A stretch of 64,000 nt of DNA. Origin: Dryas octopetala (Eukaryota > Streptophyta > Magnoliopsida > Rosales > Rosaceae). The stretch is from positions 13,949,249 to 14,013,248 of the forward strand of contig OY992832.1 in the NCBI GenBank assembly GCA_963921425.1. The letters run 5' to 3'. Of the stretch, positions 46,403 to 57,598 are shown in pieces; the first letter of the stretch is position 1; every line of letters begins with the position of its first letter. Made by a program: the position numbers and the translations under genes. The notes below the pieces were generated by a model, which was not told where the DNA came from, did no database searches, and worked only from the letters and a program-made list of their open reading frames with translations.

Positions 46403-48163
46403 TCAATGCCAGGCAGAAGCTGATATCAAGTTCCTGTCCTTCCATCCCAACAGCATAGCCCCATCGTTCTCCAACAGTGTATAATGCTCTGAGTAACACC
46501 TCAGCAGACTCTTTATGACAGAGTTGACATATGAACTCAATGGGTATTGCCGAAACCCTGCCATTGTCAACCTGGACTTCCACTTGCCGAAGAGCTCATG
46601 GCGTTCCACCCTTTCCTTTCCCTCGCACGCAATGACATTCACAATATCTCTTGCCAAGCAATGCTGCTCCACATTGATTCTCTCCTTGCTGTTCCTTAGC
46701 AGGGCCACGTCAATGGACTCAAACATTGCCAAGTAGTAGTCTAGAGTTTCTACAAACCTATTGTAGAAAGGGGTTGTGTTTGTGTTTGATTCTTGCTCCA
46801 CCAAAGTGGTCACTTTTGGAGACAGTGACTTCACCATTCTCAGAAGGCCGTCCCTTGGATTGTTCACGTCAACACTCTCATCTGGTGTGTGATGAAGCTG
46901 CAGGGGAAAGTTCACAGCAAGAGCCTCCCCAGGCCTGACATCAAGCATGTCGCGCGTGATATCAGGTGCAAAAACTGGCACTCCATGAAATTCAACTGGA
47001 ATGTTAAATTTCTCAGAGATAGCTTTCAACCGTCTCCCTACTAACTCCAATCCTTCACCACGTGCATATTTAGAAACAGGGTCATCGATACCTGTAATCC
47101 GTACATGGGGAGCCCCACTGGGTCTTGCTGCAAGTGCTTGAAGAAGAGTCAACCACTGGGTTCCCTGAGCAATCTGGAAGTCTATAATGTGGATGCGGTC
47201 CTCATTTCTGCATGCTTCAGCAATGGCCCCATTGGCTGCCATGTAACCAAACTTTAAGTAGGGGCAGATCTCATACAGAATATGCATGTATGACAGCAAG
47301 TCCTTGCTTTCAGGCTCTCTACACCTAAGTGCACGGTAAATATTGGTGCCCGATGCCTCCTTCCTTGCTACCAGCCCTTCTACCATATAAGCTCCAAGAC
47401 GCTGGATTGGTTCTCCACTGACAGACACAGCACCTCTAGCCTTTTCAATCAACTTTTCAAAACCATCCATGTTGTTTTCAGAGAGAGCTTCAGCACATGC
47501 AATCAGCAATTCCTTCAGATTACCTGCTGGTAAACCCTTCAGAGATACTTCATCCATCCCTTTGTGACGCTTGTCAATCTGAACTTCACCCAACTGCCTA
47601 TGACTGGAAACAAAGGATGTCTGGCGCTGAATCACATGTGAACCCTGTTGCTCCTGGATCCACGACATGGACCTATGTGCCTGCCGCCTGCTGCTTTCTC
47701 CAAAAGAAGTGTTTGGTCTGGTGACTTCTTCTTCTTCTTCATCATCAGGTCCCATTAAAGCACTCTCCAATTTCTGTAAAGCGTGTTTTATATTCTGGTT
47801 ACAATTTGCATCCTGTAACAAAGAAGCCCTACCAGAATAGAGCTGCTGACTGTCTCGACGACAGTCCACAGAAGGACTTAAGCTTAACCGACTAATACAA
47901 CTGTTTGTTTCAAATGAAGAGTTGCGGGAAGGGCCGACTCCTGAGAGATTCTCCGTGGAGCTGTGCTGCTCCTGGCTGTCGCTCAGTGTAGTAAGTGAAT
48001 CAGAATCAAAGTGAGTCGAAAAGGGTGAATTTGGTGAGTTCCCGATATCAAATTTCAATGACCCAAGCAACCTGTTAGGAATAGATGGAACAGTGGGATG
48101 AGAAGCTGTATAAGGTAAGCCTGCACCAGTCACACCAAATCCAAAATGTTGGTGCGAGTCCAT
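46403..48163 (-). CDS. GRAS transcriptional regulator, PAT1 branch (scarecrow-like)
   Basis: A single coding exon encodes 586 aa. Residues 1-210 are Ser-rich and variable, with an acidic run DDEEEEE at 140-146. The GRAS domain spans about 215-586: leucine-rich region I from LKELLIACAEAL (216), IHIID (VHIID motif, 324-328), second leucine-rich region (371-402), PFYNRF (PFYRE block, 465-470), RVER at 518-521 and the SAW block ending SASAWH. The stretches SVSGEPIQRLGAYMVEGL and VEQESNTNT are typical of the PAT1/SCL5/SCL21 group, which includes phytochrome-A signalling proteins; the exact orthologue is not certain. GRAS proteins act in nucleus and cytoplasm through partner transcription factors. 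The start follows from the first ATG after the 5'UTR acceptor. No breaks were seen. It converges on the terpene synthase cluster with no visible functional link. Confidence 0.97.
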   Translation of the reverse strand: MDSHQHFGFGVTGAGLPYTASHPTVPSIPNRLLGSLKFDIGNSPNSPFSTHFDSDSLTTLSDSQEQHSSTENLSGVGPSRNSSFETNSCISRLSLSPSVDCRRDSQQLYSGRASLLQDANCNQNIKHALQKLESALMGPDDEEEEEVTRPNTSFGESSRRQAHRSMSWIQEQQGSHVIQRQTSFVSSHRQLGEVQIDKRHKGMDEVSLKGLPAGNLKELLIACAEALSENNMDGFEKLIEKARGAVSVSGEPIQRLGAYMVEGLVARKEASGTNIYRALRCREPESKDLLSYMHILYEICPYLKFGYMAANGAIAEACRNEDRIHIIDFQIAQGTQWLTLLQALAARPSGAPHVRITGIDDPVSKYARGEGLELVGRRLKAISEKFNIPVEFHGVPVFAPDITRDMLDVRPGEALAVNFPLQLHHTPDESVDVNNPRDGLLRMVKSLSPKVTTLVEQESNTNTTPFYNRFVETLDYYLAMFESIDVALLRNSKERINVEQHCLARDIVNVIACEGKERVERHELFGKWKSRLTMAGFRQYPLSSYVNSVIKSLLRCYSEHYTLLENDGAMLLGWKDRNLISASAWH

Positions 48164-49475
48164 GCTATGAGATTGGCATCAGCTATTCCATGTAACAACA
48201 AATCCCGATAGTATAACTATCAACCAGAATATGACCACCCTTGGTGCTTTCCCCAGAAACTGACAGTTGGAGCTTTGCAATCTTCTAGAAGGAGGGAACT
48301 TTCAAGATTCCAAAATAAACCTGCAATATTGATACAGAAAAAGGCCCATAAGTAGAGCTTCTGAGGCAAAAAAGAAAAATTTGCACCCAAACCTTATCAC
48401 CAAGCAAGAACTTTGTTGCTTAAATGAATTCTAAAATCAATAAATATCCAAAAACAAAGAAAATTGTTATATGATTTTGAATCTTTTAAGTGATTATTTT
48501 TTATTTCAGCAATAACACCTGGAATGTATGTGTAAGCATGCAGTATTGCTTCTGCACGTCATATCTTAAGAATTCCAGGTCTTTCTAATTCTCGAAATGT
48601 TTTCAAAATATAAGGCAATATGGCCACCTACACCTTGACAAAAAGACCCCCATATAAGGCAAAGGCCTCAGATTTTCCTAAAGCACTACTAACCATTCTA
48701 CTTTTTTTTTTTTTTTTTTCTGCCGCTAATCATTCTAATGTTTGGTTATTTCACTAATAGATTCCTGAAGTATAAAAGTAAATAAATGATAAGCATCAAC
48801 AAATGAAAGATTGAACCCAATAGGGGAAGACTAATCAACTTCATCAATCGATAAAGTTCCAGGAGATACAAACTATGTCAAGGTGCATAATTTATATGGT
48901 AATTGAGAAATTTGAATTAGAAAAAAAAATTAACTTCTAAGTGAACAAATTAGAGGTAATTACAAAAAACCCTTAAACCACAAACCAGTTAAGCTGATTG
49001 TACAAAACCCAACAAACGCTCCAAACTCACTTACCCTCTGTTGGCTTGCCGAGAAAGGCGATAGAAAACAGATGAAACTTAGAAAAACTCAAGATTTTCC
49101 TTACTCCTCTCACCAATTAACCTAGACCCTCCACTCAGTCAAGCCCAATACCAACTACCAATTCTAATTTCTTCATTTCCCAAATCCCCAAATAAAACAA
49201 ACAACTCAAAAATTCAAAAAAGAATTCAGATTCCACTCAACTTTCTCAACTACCAAACAAAGTATACCACAAAACAATTAATTCAAATATATATATATAT
49301 ATGTATGAGCAGAGCAGCTAATTTGGATGAATGAATACCTGTATTTTCTGTTTCTTTCTTCTGGGTCTTTGGCTTAGGCTGCAAGACTGCAACGTTTGGT
49401 GTTGGGCAAGCTCTGCTTCGGTCCAAGACACTGTTTTTCAAGTTGTGGGAGCTCTCAATTCGTTGAGTTTTCGAA
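48164..49475 (-). other. 5'UTR and 1-kb leader intron of the GRAS gene
   Basis: Reading on the minus strand, leader exon 1 (from about 49475 to 49339) ends AATACAG|GTATTC. The intron runs 49338-48321 and ends TATTGCAG|GTTT. Leader exon 2 (48320-48164) joins the CDS. PAT1-type GRAS genes usually have such a leader intron. It contains a T-run with TGCCG (48701-48726) flanked by AACCATTCTA and AATCATTCTA. Confidence 0.75.
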
Positions 49476-49502
49476 AATAGAAGGCGGCTAGGCTTGGGTG
49501 GG

Positions 49503-49510
49503 TATATATA
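49503..49510 (-). promoter_or_regulatory. TATA box of the GRAS gene
   Basis: TATATATA on the minus strand lies ~165 bp upstream of the leader-intron donor, implying a start near 49475. A TGACGT element lies a further ~55 bp upstream. Confidence 0.55.
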
Positions 49511-49519
49511 GGAAAGACA

Positions 49520-51270
49520 GAGACAGGGAGGGTTTGACGGCTAGTTTGTACGGAAGCTAACGGTGACGTAGACAGTAAATAGAATTTGCAGATTTCGCAT
49601 AAGTTGGGTTAACGGAGAGAGCGCCGACCACAAGTTCCAGTGTTAATACTTAATTTGTAGAGTAGAGTAGATATGTAGAACATTCCTGGCTTTTTCTCGC
49701 TTTGGCTTAATCGGCTTCTTTGAAAGTCATGGAGGAGATGCCGCGACGCGCTTGTTCGCAGCATGCCAGACACTCGTTCAAAAACAAATTGGTTTTGTGT
49801 TTTGGAGTTCTGTCCCCATCGTCTAGTATGAATTTATTATGGTTTTTAATACCAAAATTATTGAGTTTTAAATTGATACCAAGCATTTAAGATAGCACTA
49901 CAACATAAAGCATGTCCCATTGATTTGTATTATAGTATATTTGTTCGAGCTGGATGGCCCATGGATTGGAACAAAGTTTGATCTTCAATAAAAGTGGACG
50001 TGAGTTTGACTAGAGAATCATTTTGTCAAACTTGAGAAAAAAGTTAGGAATTTCATATTCCAAATTTTAAGATGAATTCTCCAGAGTGGATGGTTTTTTT
50101 TTTTATATCAGGTGTCGACTGATTAGTAAAGATACTGAGTATTCGATGTCGTTTTTTAAATGGTAATCGTTTCTTAAAACAGTTGTCATTGCGCTTCCAT
50201 CATTATTTTTTATTTCAATTCACGACGAATTCATTCCTAAAGAGTATAGAATCGCAGAGTTAAAACTTAATTTCAAATTAACAAATCAAATATTAAATGA
50301 TCAAAGCTGAAAAGTTTGCACTACTGGTCACTTGGTGAGCTGTAGATCCATTATAGAGATTTACTCTAGAAACAACTCTTATTATATGTATGTAGTTGTT
50401 CAAGTATGATTTGATGTTTTATAAATTTTGATTCTCTCCAATTTTTTATATTGGAAAATGAATTATTTGAATATGAGGCGTTTTCAATTTTACGAAGAAA
50501 AATATCACTAATAGTTGTAAGGGGTTACTTAGCTTAGAAGCTAAAGATAACTAAGGATATCTAGATCATTTTCATACAGCCATGTCATCAAAACAACAAC
50601 ATGGCAATAAGATTTGGAGGTGTTGGAGTTGTCACGCGCCGTGTGCGGTGGGTGAGTCTTGTCCAATGAGTAGTGACTACTCCAACTGTAAAATTCCCAA
50701 TCGTTTAACCAAAAAACATTTTCAATCAACCGTTGATCAGCAATAGTCCAGCCGTGTTTGACCGGTGACGATCACGTGACTCGTACGTGACGAATGGAAT
50801 GAGCGGTCTGTGTAAGTTTAATCATAAAAACAAGAGGAGGCCACGACAGCAGTGACACTAATGAAGCATACGCGCTGCCATGTGGACATAAGAATCTTAT
50901 TCCCTTTGACTCCCTTGACCCTGACGTGGCACCCACTTGGAAACTTTCTTTCCTTTCCTTGTTACAAAGGAAAGACCGCTGTCTCATTCTTTTCTACCCC
51001 ACCGTTGTTTCTTTTTTATTATCTGAAATAGCTGATTTTAATAACGGGATTTATTTTCTCTTTTTGGTTAGTGTAAACAGTAATATTGTATTGAATCATC
51101 TCAAAGTATATACACATAACAATTATTTATGGCTAATGTTCTTATCTCCACAATTCGTTTGTCATTCTATACTTCTTGTATGAGATTTTTAGTATAACAA
51201 AATATTAAGTTTGAAATATGGAACGAAAAGTTATTCTATATATACTAGTGTAATTAATTCATTATGATAT
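49520..51270. other. GRAS upstream intergenic region
   Basis: Promoter-proximal sequence, then AT-rich DNA. A cluster around 50745-50790 holds TTGACCGGTGACG, TCACGTGA and CGTACGTGACG, G-box-like motifs. No gene was recognised. Confidence 0.4.
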
Positions 51271-51274
51271 GAAT

Positions 51275-52388
51275 AAGGAGTAAAATTTTGAATTTCGCAT
51301 AAATTTCAATGAAAATTTCAACGGAAATTTAAATTAGACAGAAATGATAAAAATTGCTATTAAAATATGAAAATTTTGAATGAAATTTTACCATATGTTC
51401 ATTTAACATATTATCTACTACATTGATAAAAAAAACATTGAAGAAACTAAAATATATAATAAGTTTCATATGATATAAGATGAATATAATACGCGCTGGA
51501 GGCAAATACTGTTAAATAAAATTATTGTAATGAATAAATGAAATTAGTATATTATTTATACTTTATAATATACATTAAATCTTATATACTCTATACCCTA
51601 AAACTCTTTATACTCTTTAATCTATACACTAAACTTTATATTTTTTATAATCTATAGTCTATATTGTTTAAGATATGTTATATGATATTAAGGTTTAGTC
51701 CCTTTAGGATATTTTTAATTATTTTTTTATATAGAAATATATTATGGTTTAAAAACAACTAAACGAAACTCTCAAACGGTCAAACCAAACTTCAAACGAA
51801 ACCCCAAATCTTTTTTTTCTTTCCAATTGCCCAAAGGCCTCAAACTTCAATCAACTCTAAACCTTTTTTTTCTCTTTTTTTTTTCTGTTCTTTCTTTTTT
51901 TTTCTTTTTTTTTTTCTTTCCTTCCTTTTCCCTCGTGACTCTCCAGTCTTCCCTAGTCATTTCTCAGTTTCTAACCTTCTCTTTCTCTCTCCTAGTCCAT
52001 CACTTCTGTTATCCCTGATCTCTTCTCTATCCTCCTTCTCCCTCCCCGATCTCTTCCTCCTCTTTCTTTCCTCCTTCCCTGATTTCCCTCTCTTCCTCAT
52101 CTCCCTCCCCGATCTCTCCTCTCCCTCGATCTCTTCTTCTTCTCCCTCCCTGATCTCTTCTTTCCTTTCGGCGACGACTGGCGATGAGGCCGGCTCTCCT
52201 CTTTCTCCCCTCTCTCCCTCTGGTCTCTGCTTTCCCAGCTTGAGCAGAAAATTTCGCCGAAATTTCTTGAATTTTGAAAAAATTTCAAAATTTCGGCAAA
52301 ATTTGAATGAAATGTGTTTAATATGGTGTTTAAATTTTCATATCTCCAAAAACGAAATTTCGCCGAAAATTTTAAAATTTTACTCCTT
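51275..52388. mobile_element. Foldback (MULE-like) element with C/T-rich interior
   Basis: Left end AAGGAGTAAAATTTTGAATT matches the complement of the right end (AAAATTTTACTCCTT near 52374-52388). The flanks GATATGAAT and GATATGAGC agree at 7 of 9 bases. The interior has AT-rich arms with repeated AAATTTC modules and a long C/T-rich tract (51860-52240) like a captured 5' leader. No protein was recognised. Confidence 0.6.
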
Positions 52389-52429
52389 GGATATGAGCGA
52401 ACATTATTAATACTATATTTTTTTTTTTT

Positions 52430-52505
52430 AGTTAGGGAGAGGAGGAATCGAACTTACGTGCAGAGTGGGCAATTTCACGGCCCTTCCAAATGGGCTACAC
52501 AATAA
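52430..52505 (-). other. tRNA-like (SINE-type) module
   Basis: On the minus strand GTAGCCCATTTGGAAGGGCC resembles an A-box region and GTTCGATTCCTCCTCTCCC a B-box region. The arms do not pair into a proper tRNA. Confidence 0.35.
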
Positions 52506-52527
52506 CTGCATTAATACTATATCTTAA

Positions 52528-53520
52528 GGCTTATTTGTTATTTCACCCCTAAAAGTAATTTCTAGTTTAACTTCACCCTCTAAAGTTTATTTTGTATTAC
52601 ATTACTCTCTGAAACTAATTTACGTGTTCCACTTTGTCCACTTCCATCAATTCTAGCAAACCCATCGTTTGAAATACTGAGCTGTTATGGGCAAAATTGT
52701 TATTCCAGTCACAAACTCCACATGTCATGGTAAAATTGTAAAAAATAAAAATAAAATCCACAATTCAATAAAAATTACAAAAATAAACAGTCAAACCTCT
52801 CTCCACCTTCAGCAACCCACCCGCCCACCACTATCCCTTCCCTATCACCACAATCTGCACCGGTCGTCCCCACCACCATCACTGGCCGGTGGCCCCTTGC
52901 TCCCCATCCCCTCTTTTTTTTTTTTGTCTCCTTTTCTATCCTTCTATTTCTTCTTCATCACCTCTCCCCCTCTCTTCCTTTCTCTCTCTGGATCTGCAGA
53001 TTGTGGGTTTTGGTTTGCTGATTGTGGGTATTTCGTTTAGATTTTTTGTTTTTGAATTTGATTTGCAAATTAGAAAATATAAGGGAAGAGAGAGAGAGAG
53101 GGTTGTTGCCATTGATGGTGTCAGGGTTGGCCGGTGCTGAAGGAAGGGAGGGAGGCCGATGCAAATCCAGAGAGAGGATCGCTGGCTCGCTGAGAGGGAG
53201 GGGAGGGGAGGGTGATGGGTGGGTAGGTTGCCGATGGTGGAGAGAGGTTGGGTGTGAGTGTTTTTTTTGTAATTTTTTATTGAATTTTGAATTTTATTTT
53301 AATTTTACAAATATCAAAATTATAAAATAATATTTAACTAATTTTTATGCACACATTGACACTACATCAACACTTTTAACAATTGATATTGGCAGACTTG
53401 ACATAACTGGATTAAGTGAGATACAAGATATAACATCAGAGAGTAACGTAAAACAAAACAAACATAAGTGAATGATGTGAGATTTCGATATACTTTCAGA
53501 AGCAAACCAAATAATAAGTC
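52528..53520. mobile_element. Diverged foldback element with leader-like interior
   Basis: Left GGCTTATTTGTTATTTCACC...ATTACTCTCTGAAAC matches, in reverse, the right GAGAGTAACGTAAAAC...AAATAATAAGTC over ~130 bp with many differences. The C-rich interior (52800-53260) resembles gene-leader sequence, as in the neighbouring element. No clear target duplication was found. Confidence 0.5.
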
Positions 53521-55900
53521 TACCAAAAAATATAAATTTTTTTCTACTTATAAAATAATATGTGAATTAATTACACCAAGTATCAATACTACCATCGTAC
53601 ATAATAACTTTTTCAAAAAAAAACAAGATTGCCTTATTTATTAGGAGATGAAAATAAATTTTGGTACGGGCAAAGGGTGTAGCTAAGTTGGGTGCCAATA
53701 GAAAGCGTGACATACGCCTAGCATTGTTTAGGTTGTTGCATGTATAGTAAAATATGCTGCAAGTGAATCACCTTTTTTTGGCCAATATAGCAACATATAT
53801 ATGATTGCAAATTATTAAGGATAAGACTTCCATTATTTTGTTAGATATGATTGTGGCTCTTTTCCCTCAAATTCATTGTATGTACTATCCAACTTGGCCA
53901 CCATCTTTATCATAAATATATATATGTGGATGTTGCTGTTGCTGTTTGATTATGGATTTTAACTAAACCATGCCTTGCCTTGTTCATATGCAAAAGCCTC
54001 GCTTAAGTCATGGAAATTTTTTCTTTACAATTATCGTATACCATGAATCTTTCATGTTTAATATTCTACTAATCACGTGATTATTTATTATAAAAAATTC
54101 TACTGATCACATGATCATTATTTATTGTAAGAAATTTATTGTACATATATATACAATAATTGTAGAGAATAATTTTCTAAGAACTTTGAGTGAACAAGTA
54201 AGCTACTACAAGAATGAAGAAAATACATTTTCTCCCACCCATATAGTGAACTCTGCTCCCATGCTTGTTCCTTAGTGATCTTATTATATTCTTTTATCAA
54301 ATATCATGTTAGTATGCTTTGGTGTCAAACTATACACCATGAGGTCCATGACCACACATTAGGTATGATTTCACCATCGGTCCTAATTTATAATTGACAA
54401 AATAATATTTCACGACAAAGGAAGGAACAAAGAACTTGTTTTGCTTGCCCTAACCTTTTTAAAATATTTTATCGGACAACTTATCCTCATTCTCAAAGAA
54501 AATATAAAAAAAACAAAGAGTTATTGAAGCTGATTAATTGGTAGAAGGATATAGAAATAAAGAATATTGTTGAGTAGACTTAATAGTCAACACTCACTTT
54601 CGTATGGATTTGCTAGCTAGTGTATGTAGTATATATGGCACAAAAAAACTATATGGAAAAAATCATGATTGGCACTTGACACATAAGCTTCCCTTTATAT
54701 ATGGCCTTATCCCAACGCAAATGAAATCTATCTCATCGATCTCATGAGCACTTCATTTGTCTATACTTAATTTAATCTCTGTTTAATTAGCAGACAACCA
54801 TGAATTAATTGTTGTTGAAGAGAGAATCACAGTACTTTGCTTTTTGCGTCATCAAGGAATAAAAGGATAGAGGAAAAGCAGAGATCTTTGGTAATTTAGA
54901 AAAGCAGAGATTTGCAAGCATCTAAAAGCCAAAGAACATGCATGAATGAAATGAACTAAAACACTTTTAGCAATTTATGTTTCACATCAATCGCACAAAT
55001 TAAAGGTGATCAGCACTTTGCCTGCGTTTATATATATGACTGTAGCCTGTTGAGTGTACAAATCTCAAGTAGAATATATATTCCTAAGTTTAAATCGATC
55101 TCTCTACTCAATATCAATTAGTATTACCATTTATACATAGCTATAAGCCTATAACAATATATAGTAGCGAAAAACACTGATCCTAGCCTCTAACAATAAA
55201 CGTATCCGTATAGCCATCAACTATTATTGCAAATTTTTAGATTTCAATTAACGTGACAGTATTTTATTAGTATTTATTAAATATTTTTCTTTTATTTGTT
55301 AAATAAATGAGTTCTAAAATGAGTTCTTATTTGTTAATTATTTAAACAAATGGATTCTAGAATGGGTCCAGATATAACTCATATATGGACCCATTCTAAA
55401 ACTTTTAATAATTAACAAGTAAGAAACTGTCATATTTACATGAAGGGATGAAACCCAACCTATTATAACTCTAATTCATTTTTCCACCTTCTCTCACTAG
55501 TTAGACTAATCCCTTAAATTTAAAACTGTCATGTTAATTATATGATACATTAGTTAATTAGTATAAACAACTTAGGATAAAAGTTGGTACTCCTATAATT
55601 ACTCATTGTTTAATTAATCCAACTTGCTCCTTTTTTCAATGAATATCCCAGTTCAAATAACTTTCTTTCTTAGAGAGATAGTGGCAAATCCATTCAAATA
55701 GTTTTAAATATCATTACCCTATGACCCTATCCATGCTAATAACCTTTATCGAGTAAAAGTTATATTTAATAGATATACACATATATTGTTTTTATTTCTC
55801 TTATCACCTACTAGTTTCACCTTCATCGTATCGTATGTTTGTGTATGTGCACATCCCAACCCCAAAAGATGCTAGCTACTCATGTTTTGCACGAAAAATA
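53521..55900. other. AT-rich intergenic DNA
   Basis: No gene was recognised. A ~100-bp hairpin lies at 55323-55424 (arms around GAATGGGTCCA / TGGACCCATTC and GTTAATTATT / AATAATTAAC). Confidence 0.45.
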
Positions 55901-55910
55901 TATAATATAT

Positions 55911-56085
55911 GGCAATGCTTGGATCCTCATGTTTGAGGACCAATTTTGACTTCATGGCTAACTAAATGAGCTTCATCATGGGAGAAAAGAGAGAGTTGAG
56001 ATAGTCGATTCTATCATAATCTCATTTGATATATTAATCATGAAAACAATATTGGTCCTCAAATATGAGGACCCAAGCATTGCTC
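55911..56085. mobile_element. 175-bp MITE with 10-bp target duplication
   Basis: Inverted ends GGCAATGCTTGGATCCTCAT and complement of ATGAGGACCCAAGCATTGCT extend over ~38 bp. TATAATATAT is duplicated exactly at 55901-55910 and 56086-56095. The length of the duplication suggests a Mutator-type source. Confidence 0.85.
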
Positions 56086-56095
56086 TATAATATAT

Positions 56096-57522
56096 ATGGT
56101 GCAAGCATCTCAATTGAAGTGAGTCTCTCCTACTTGTACTGTCTGTTTATTTGGTCTGGCTAAATATGTATCCACTATTCGACGTACATATATTGTGTTT
56201 GTCCAAAACACATTCCAGCTAAGGATATGAACAACCATACATATTCAATCTTACATTAAATACCAATATCAATATCACTTTTGTTTTCCTAGCTAGCTTA
56301 ATATTACTTGGATTCATATTCATTCAACGAAGTCATCTTCAGTCTTTGGATAATATGACCCATTTTCTCGTGTCTCCCCACTGTACATTATTAAGTCGGC
56401 ATAAAAAATATAAAATATTATTGCATGTCGCTCGATCCTAAAAATAATCCACACAAAGCCTTTCATTCCATTTGGTCAACCTTAAGAATTTCACATGGGA
56501 AATATGCACAGCCGGAAAAGCCAGACAAAATTAGAGCACACAGAGTGCGTTCCCATTTCTCACCTGTGGTACAACCCACACGTGATTAAATTCCTCAAAG
56601 TACTTTTGATGTGATGTGTGGCCGTGATCGATCGATTGATTGAGAATTCTTATAGCGACAGGATTCAAAGTCAAACTTGCGACCCTCATCGGTACGCTGA
56701 CAAGTGCCCATAGGCTTTGACCAGGCTCTGAAAATGGAAACTTGTTCATGTTGTTGACTTTGATATCATATATGAAAATTCAACTACGTGAATATTCTAA
56801 TGTTTATTAATTATTCTTTTTCCAAATTTTTTGTCTCAGCCGTTTGTCAGAGTTTTTATTTAATATTAATTTATAATTTTCCCACCTGAAATGTGCTGGA
56901 GTTTATATTATTTTTCCTTTCTTAATTCCTTTTTCAAACTTGACTACATCCTGAGGTATTCTTTTCGAAATAAAATGCCTCGAGTTTAAATCATCCCAAA
57001 AATTGTAGGGGGTGTTGATGGGCCATGGGTGATGGGTTAGTCCTTTATCAGTCCATCCGAGTTGTCTAATCACATAGGTCAATGTCCAATCAAGGCCCTT
57101 TGGAAAGAGCCCAATAAATAGCTAAGGGCCTGAGGCCAGAGCCAGCCTGGCCCATAAATCATATAACGTATGAGATGATGAGCACTTCCATCTTTTTTTT
57201 TTACCTTGTTTTTATTTTTTTCCGTTTAACTACGCAATTTAAGGCACACTTTTAAGACACCCATATCCTTATTGTATCATATTTGTATCTTTTGGCATTC
57301 TTTTTGTATCCTTATACATTACCTTTGGTATACCAATAGTTTTGCCATTGAAATCAACATTGTCGTAATGTGTAAAAGTTATTAATATTTTAATTAACTA
57401 TACAACACATTTCTTATATCATATTTGTAACTCTCTATTTCTCTCATTCTTTATCTTCCTTCATTCTGCACTAGACCACCAAAGGTGGTTGATCAGTGAT
57501 CGTCGGCCACCCTTTGTGGTCC

Positions 57523-57526
<4 letters not shown>
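56096..57526. other. Intergenic DNA
   Basis: No supported gene. The 72-codon minus-strand frame at 56531-56749 has no recognisable domain. Confidence 0.4.

Positions 57527-57593
<67 letters not shown>
57527..57593. repeat. (GA)33 microsatellite
   Basis: Uninterrupted GA for 67 bases. GGTGGT / ACCACC-like short inverted sequences lie on both sides (57482-57520, 57610-57655). Open frames through it are a by-product. Confidence 0.97.

Positions 57594-57598
<5 letters not shown>

Noticed and set aside
50772..50987. Short frames in the G-box-rich region on both strands
   Set aside because: Overlapping frames on opposite strands without domain or gene signals; more plausible as regulatory or plain intergenic DNA.
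56531..56749. 72-codon minus-strand frame
   Set aside because: No domain, no splice context and no conservation visible in the window; chance length in moderately GC DNA.
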